Positions 8,394-10,342 of a stretch of 10,342 nucleotides of DNA are shown here, piece after piece. This DNA is from Euperipatoides rowelli (lineage: Eukaryota > Onychophora > Udeonychophora > Euonychophora > Peripatopsidae). Position numbers and translations under genes: made by a program. The stretch lies in the NCBI GenBank assembly GCA_003024985.2, contig PXIH01S0026766.1; one strand, given 5' to 3'. Below the pieces are notes generated by a model. The model did no database searches. It saw nothing but the letters and a program-made list of their open reading frames with translations, and had not been told where the DNA came from. Within the stretch, counting starts at the first letter, position 1. Each line of letters opens with the position of its first letter.

Positions 8394-8702
8394 ATATTAT
8401 AAAATTAAAATAAATCTTCTGTCTTTACTATTAAAACTGAAAAAGTTAAAATGAGCATAATTCTTGAAGCAATATTTTGATCTCAACTGGGAGTTTGTAC
8501 CATGCACATTGCACAACAGAGAGTTTGTTCCATGCATTCTAATTATTTTTTTAGAAAGTTGAAATAGAGCAAAGAGAAATGATTTTTAACTCTTCTTGAC
8601 AATATTATTCATTTTATACAGAATGTATCTGGAATTATTATAATATTTGAAGATATGTCTCCATCATTTATTTGTGTTTTGATAAAAATTGTGAAAATTA
8701 AG

Positions 8703-8760
8703 CGGATTGACAGTCTGCAGTCTTGACAACTGCACCACCAAGACAGGGGCCAATCTTTAA
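8703..8760 (-). mobile_element. tRNA-like SINE remnant, box A half
   Basis: On the minus strand the word TGGTGCAGTTGT (8737 to 8726) fits the tRNA box A consensus better than its counterpart in copy 1. The following CAAGACTGCAGACTG aligns with copy 1. The part that would carry box B is absent because the alignment breaks at about 8709. Presence in both receptor blocks suggests the insertion came before the duplication. The call depends on the copy 1 element being a SINE. Confidence 0.35.
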
Positions 8761-8855
8761 ATATTACCATTAAATTTAAACTTCGTGTAAACCATTCTTA
8801 CTTTTATATCACTGCTTTGTATTTCCAAAATCAGTTTAGAAGAAATTAAGAGAAA

Positions 8856-9782
8856 ATGATGAATAATTTAACAGAATCTTCACATCAACAATATTATTAT
8901 TTTACAACTTATATAGAATATTTTGTTATACTTTTTATGGGAATTTCGGGATTCCTTCCAAATGGTCTGGTTTTGACAGTTTTAGTCCTAGGAAAACCTT
9001 TCTCGGGAACTAGAAGATATTGTTTAACAAACCTAGCCATAGCTGATTTCATTTCTTCCTTAATATACATCACTATCGCTTCTGAATTCTTCATATTCAA
9101 TCATTACTTTACTTTAATAGATTGTGTTATTGTAAATACCTTAATTAGTGTTGTTTTTAAATCTTCTGTCCTGAGTTTAGTTCTATTAAGCGTTGATCAA
9201 TACATCAAAATATTTTTTCCATTTAAATATGATTTATTTCAGATCGAAAGGAAATGTTTAGCTATACTCTACTTACTTTGGATAATAGTTGCATCATGGG
9301 GATTGTGTAACATCTTTTGGTACAAAAATGTGATGAGTTGCAATTTTGTTAATATGACTATAAAATATAAGAGTATTAATTATATCATATTTGAAATATT
9401 TTCAATTCTTAGTATTTTTACGTTTAATATACCAGTAATACGGATTTCCATTAAACAGTATCGGTCAATTTCTGATGCACATAATAGTACCGATATTATG
9501 TTTTCAAGAAGAAACAAAATAAATGAATACAAATCATTAATAACTATTGGTTTAGTTCTCCTAGTATTTATTATCTGTTGGATGCCATCTATTATAATGA
9601 ATATTTATTGTTATCAAGGTTTTACATTACATCCTTTAGTTTACAAATTTATCAGTTATCTCAATTTTCTACATCCAGTTTTAAATCCATTCATTCTTTT
9701 TCATAAAAGTTCAAATTTCAGACAAAAGTTTTATCTGGTTGTAACCTCAATAAAGAATCGGAAAAATAAAAACCAAATCTAA
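8856..9782 (+). CDS. Class A (rhodopsin-like) G protein-coupled receptor, intronless, orphan
   Basis: This intact 308-residue protein has seven hydrophobic segments, at roughly 20-45, 56-80, 87-117, 134-155, 175-199, 227-252 and 259-283. Hallmarks in place are N36 in helix 1, LAIAD with D64 in helix 2, C90 and C162 for the usual extracellular disulfide, VDQY (113-116, a variant of DRY), P193 in helix 5, CWMP (241-244) and NP (277-278). NPxxY reads NPFIL, so the helix 7 tyrosine is replaced. The position of the aminergic aspartate (3.32) is I97, and that of the opsin lysine (7.43) is F271, so it is neither an amine receptor nor an opsin. Glycosylation sequons lie at N4 and N166, both predicted outside the cell. 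The tail is short and basic. The start is ATG 8856, with an in-frame TAA at 8847 just upstream; the next codon is also ATG and aligns with the start of copy 1. It should act at a cell membrane through a heterotrimeric G protein. The ligand is unknown. Confidence 0.9.
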   Translation: MMNNLTESSHQQYYYFTTYIEYFVILFMGISGFLPNGLVLTVLVLGKPFSGTRRYCLTNLAIADFISSLIYITIASEFFIFNHYFTLIDCVIVNTLISVVFKSSVLSLVLLSVDQYIKIFFPFKYDLFQIERKCLAILYLLWIIVASWGLCNIFWYKNVMSCNFVNMTIKYKSINYIIFEIFSILSIFTFNIPVIRISIKQYRSISDAHNSTDIMFSRRNKINEYKSLITIGLVLLVFIICWMPSIIMNIYCYQGFTLHPLVYKFISYLNFLHPVLNPFILFHKSSNFRQKFYLVVTSIKNRKNKNQI

Positions 9783-9812
9783 TACAACTCCTTAATGCAT
9801 AAAAAATTATTT

Positions 9813-9818
9813 AATAAA
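9813..9818 (+). promoter_or_regulatory. Candidate polyadenylation signal AATAAA
   Basis: A canonical AATAAA lies 31 bases after the stop of the intact receptor. The aligned place in the broken copy reads AATATT. In DNA this AT-rich the hexamer occurs often by chance, so position is the only support. Confidence 0.35.
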
Positions 9819-9925
9819 TTAATACAAATTAATAGTATCATTTCAAAAACTTGTAAAAAATTATTTATCTTGTATAATTAGAAATATTAAGTGTAGATAT
9901 TTTCACTTGAAGGTACATTTATATT

Positions 9926-10146
9926 ACCTTCCTTAGACCTTGCATGGAATTTTCTTCAGCCTTATCGGGTCTGAATATACTTCCTATTGTGATGCTCTTG
10001 AAATTTTAAAATTACCTACTTTGCAAGAAAGAAGAAATAGGGGCAGGTTTTAGCAATTTCCCTATTTACGTCTAAACAATATATAGAGTAGACACTCTAT
10101 GGAGACACTTCGTTGTCCACGGTTCGCGTTCGTTTTGCCAAATTAT
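9926..10146 (+). mobile_element. Short relic of a second LINE, C-terminal part
   Basis: Three conserved pieces of a LINE ORF2 C terminus can be read. LRPCMEFSSALSG (9932-9970) matches the usual RPHLEYxSxVW region. After a deletion and frame change, SYCDALEILKLPTLQERRNRG (starting 9982) matches the usual YxxRLxxLxLxTLxxRRxRGD region. In the same frame, after two stops (10051 and 10084), RHSMETLRCPRF (10090-10125) matches the usual GHSxKLxxPR region. The piece between the first two, normally about 30 residues with an RRATK motif, is missing. Codon use and motifs differ from the purine-rich LINE at 5738-7925, so it belongs to another family, probably CR1-like. It is too short and broken to be active. 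Confidence 0.6.
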
Positions 10147-10149
10147 ATC

Positions 10150-10342
10150 CCCATCGTTTTCATCATTATATCCCCTTTAATTGCAAGAGGGACTAGTTTT
10201 ACAAATCAACAAGTCAACATCATAACGAGATTCTCGCAGTCATTACGAGGATTAAAATTTTTTTCTTTGTAAATTAGCTATATTTTGACGATTAAAAACT
10301 ATCAATCATAACGAGTTTCTGACATTTTTATCTCGCCACGAA
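10150..10342. other. Unassigned end of window with a short repeated word
   Basis: TCATAACGAG or TCATTACGAG occurs three times: at 10220-10229, 10240-10249 and 10306-10315. The first lies within a small palindrome (CGAGA-T-TCTCG). The flanking words GAGGATTAAAA and GACGATTAAAA also recur. No coding sequence is recognised. Confidence 0.4.

Larger units (their letters stand above)
8136..9815 (+). repeat. Duplicated block, copy 2 (carries the intact GPCR)
   Basis: This is the direct counterpart of 846-2735, about 7.3 kb downstream and in the same orientation. Similarity starts at GGTAGTGGTTTATATAAAAA (8139), includes a TATATAAAA word identical in both copies, and continues to TTATTTAATA after the receptor stop. 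Copy 2 lacks about 230 bases that copy 1 has before its gene. It has its own short tandem near-repeat of GAGAGTTTGTTCCATGCA type at about 8490-8540, where copy 1 has only one unit. The edges are approximate. Confidence 0.85.

Noticed and set aside
9233-9242. Possible 3' splice site (TTTATTTCAG) inside the intact receptor
   Set aside because: The reading frame is open across it, the encoded loop has normal length for intracellular loop 2, and no matching 5' splice site makes a better protein.

Overview
The window looks like strongly AT-rich nuclear DNA from an invertebrate animal. The case rests on intronless seven-helix receptor genes with metazoan GPCR motifs, decayed non-LTR (LINE) retrotransposons, a tRNA-like SINE candidate, long minisatellites and large gene-poor spacers. 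Nothing bacterial is present: no operons, ribosome binding sites or CRISPR. A 10-bp minisatellite built on CCTAA (TTAGG on the other strand, the usual arthropod telomere word) and purine-rich LINE coding sequence fit an arthropod, but I cannot name the organism. One undetermined base (N at 4851) marks an assembly weak point.

Layout, left to right. 1-845: AT-rich DNA with no gene. About 846-2735: the first copy of a duplicated block holding upstream DNA, a tRNA-like element on the minus strand and a broken class A GPCR gene (1765-2689). 2736-3476: spacer with a perfect 13-bp-arm hairpin. 3477-3990: three degenerate units of a cytosine-rich repeat. 3991-4570: spacer with a T16 tract. 4571-5249: a minisatellite of about 67 ten-bp units. 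5250-5737: spacer with one more relative of the cytosine-rich repeat. About 5738-7925: a heavily mutated LINE with recognisable reverse transcriptase motifs and an open C-terminal zinc-knuckle domain. 7926-8135: spacer with a hairpin. About 8136-9815: the second copy of the duplicated block, with an intact 308-codon GPCR (8856-9782). About 9926-10146: a short C-terminal relic of a second, different LINE. The last 190 bases hold only a short repeated word.

How it fits together. This is a tandem duplication of a single-exon chemoreceptor- or peptide-receptor-like gene. One copy is intact. The other has its reading frame broken in intracellular loop 2 by a compound indel. The 5.4 kb between the copies has filled with repeats and dead retroelements. 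The receptor's ligand class is unknown: it lacks the aminergic aspartate in helix 3 and the opsin lysine in helix 7. The best candidate for something new is the minisatellite array between the receptor copies, together with the cytosine-rich repeat family around it. The perfectly conserved upstream blocks shared by the two receptor copies are the best regulatory candidates.
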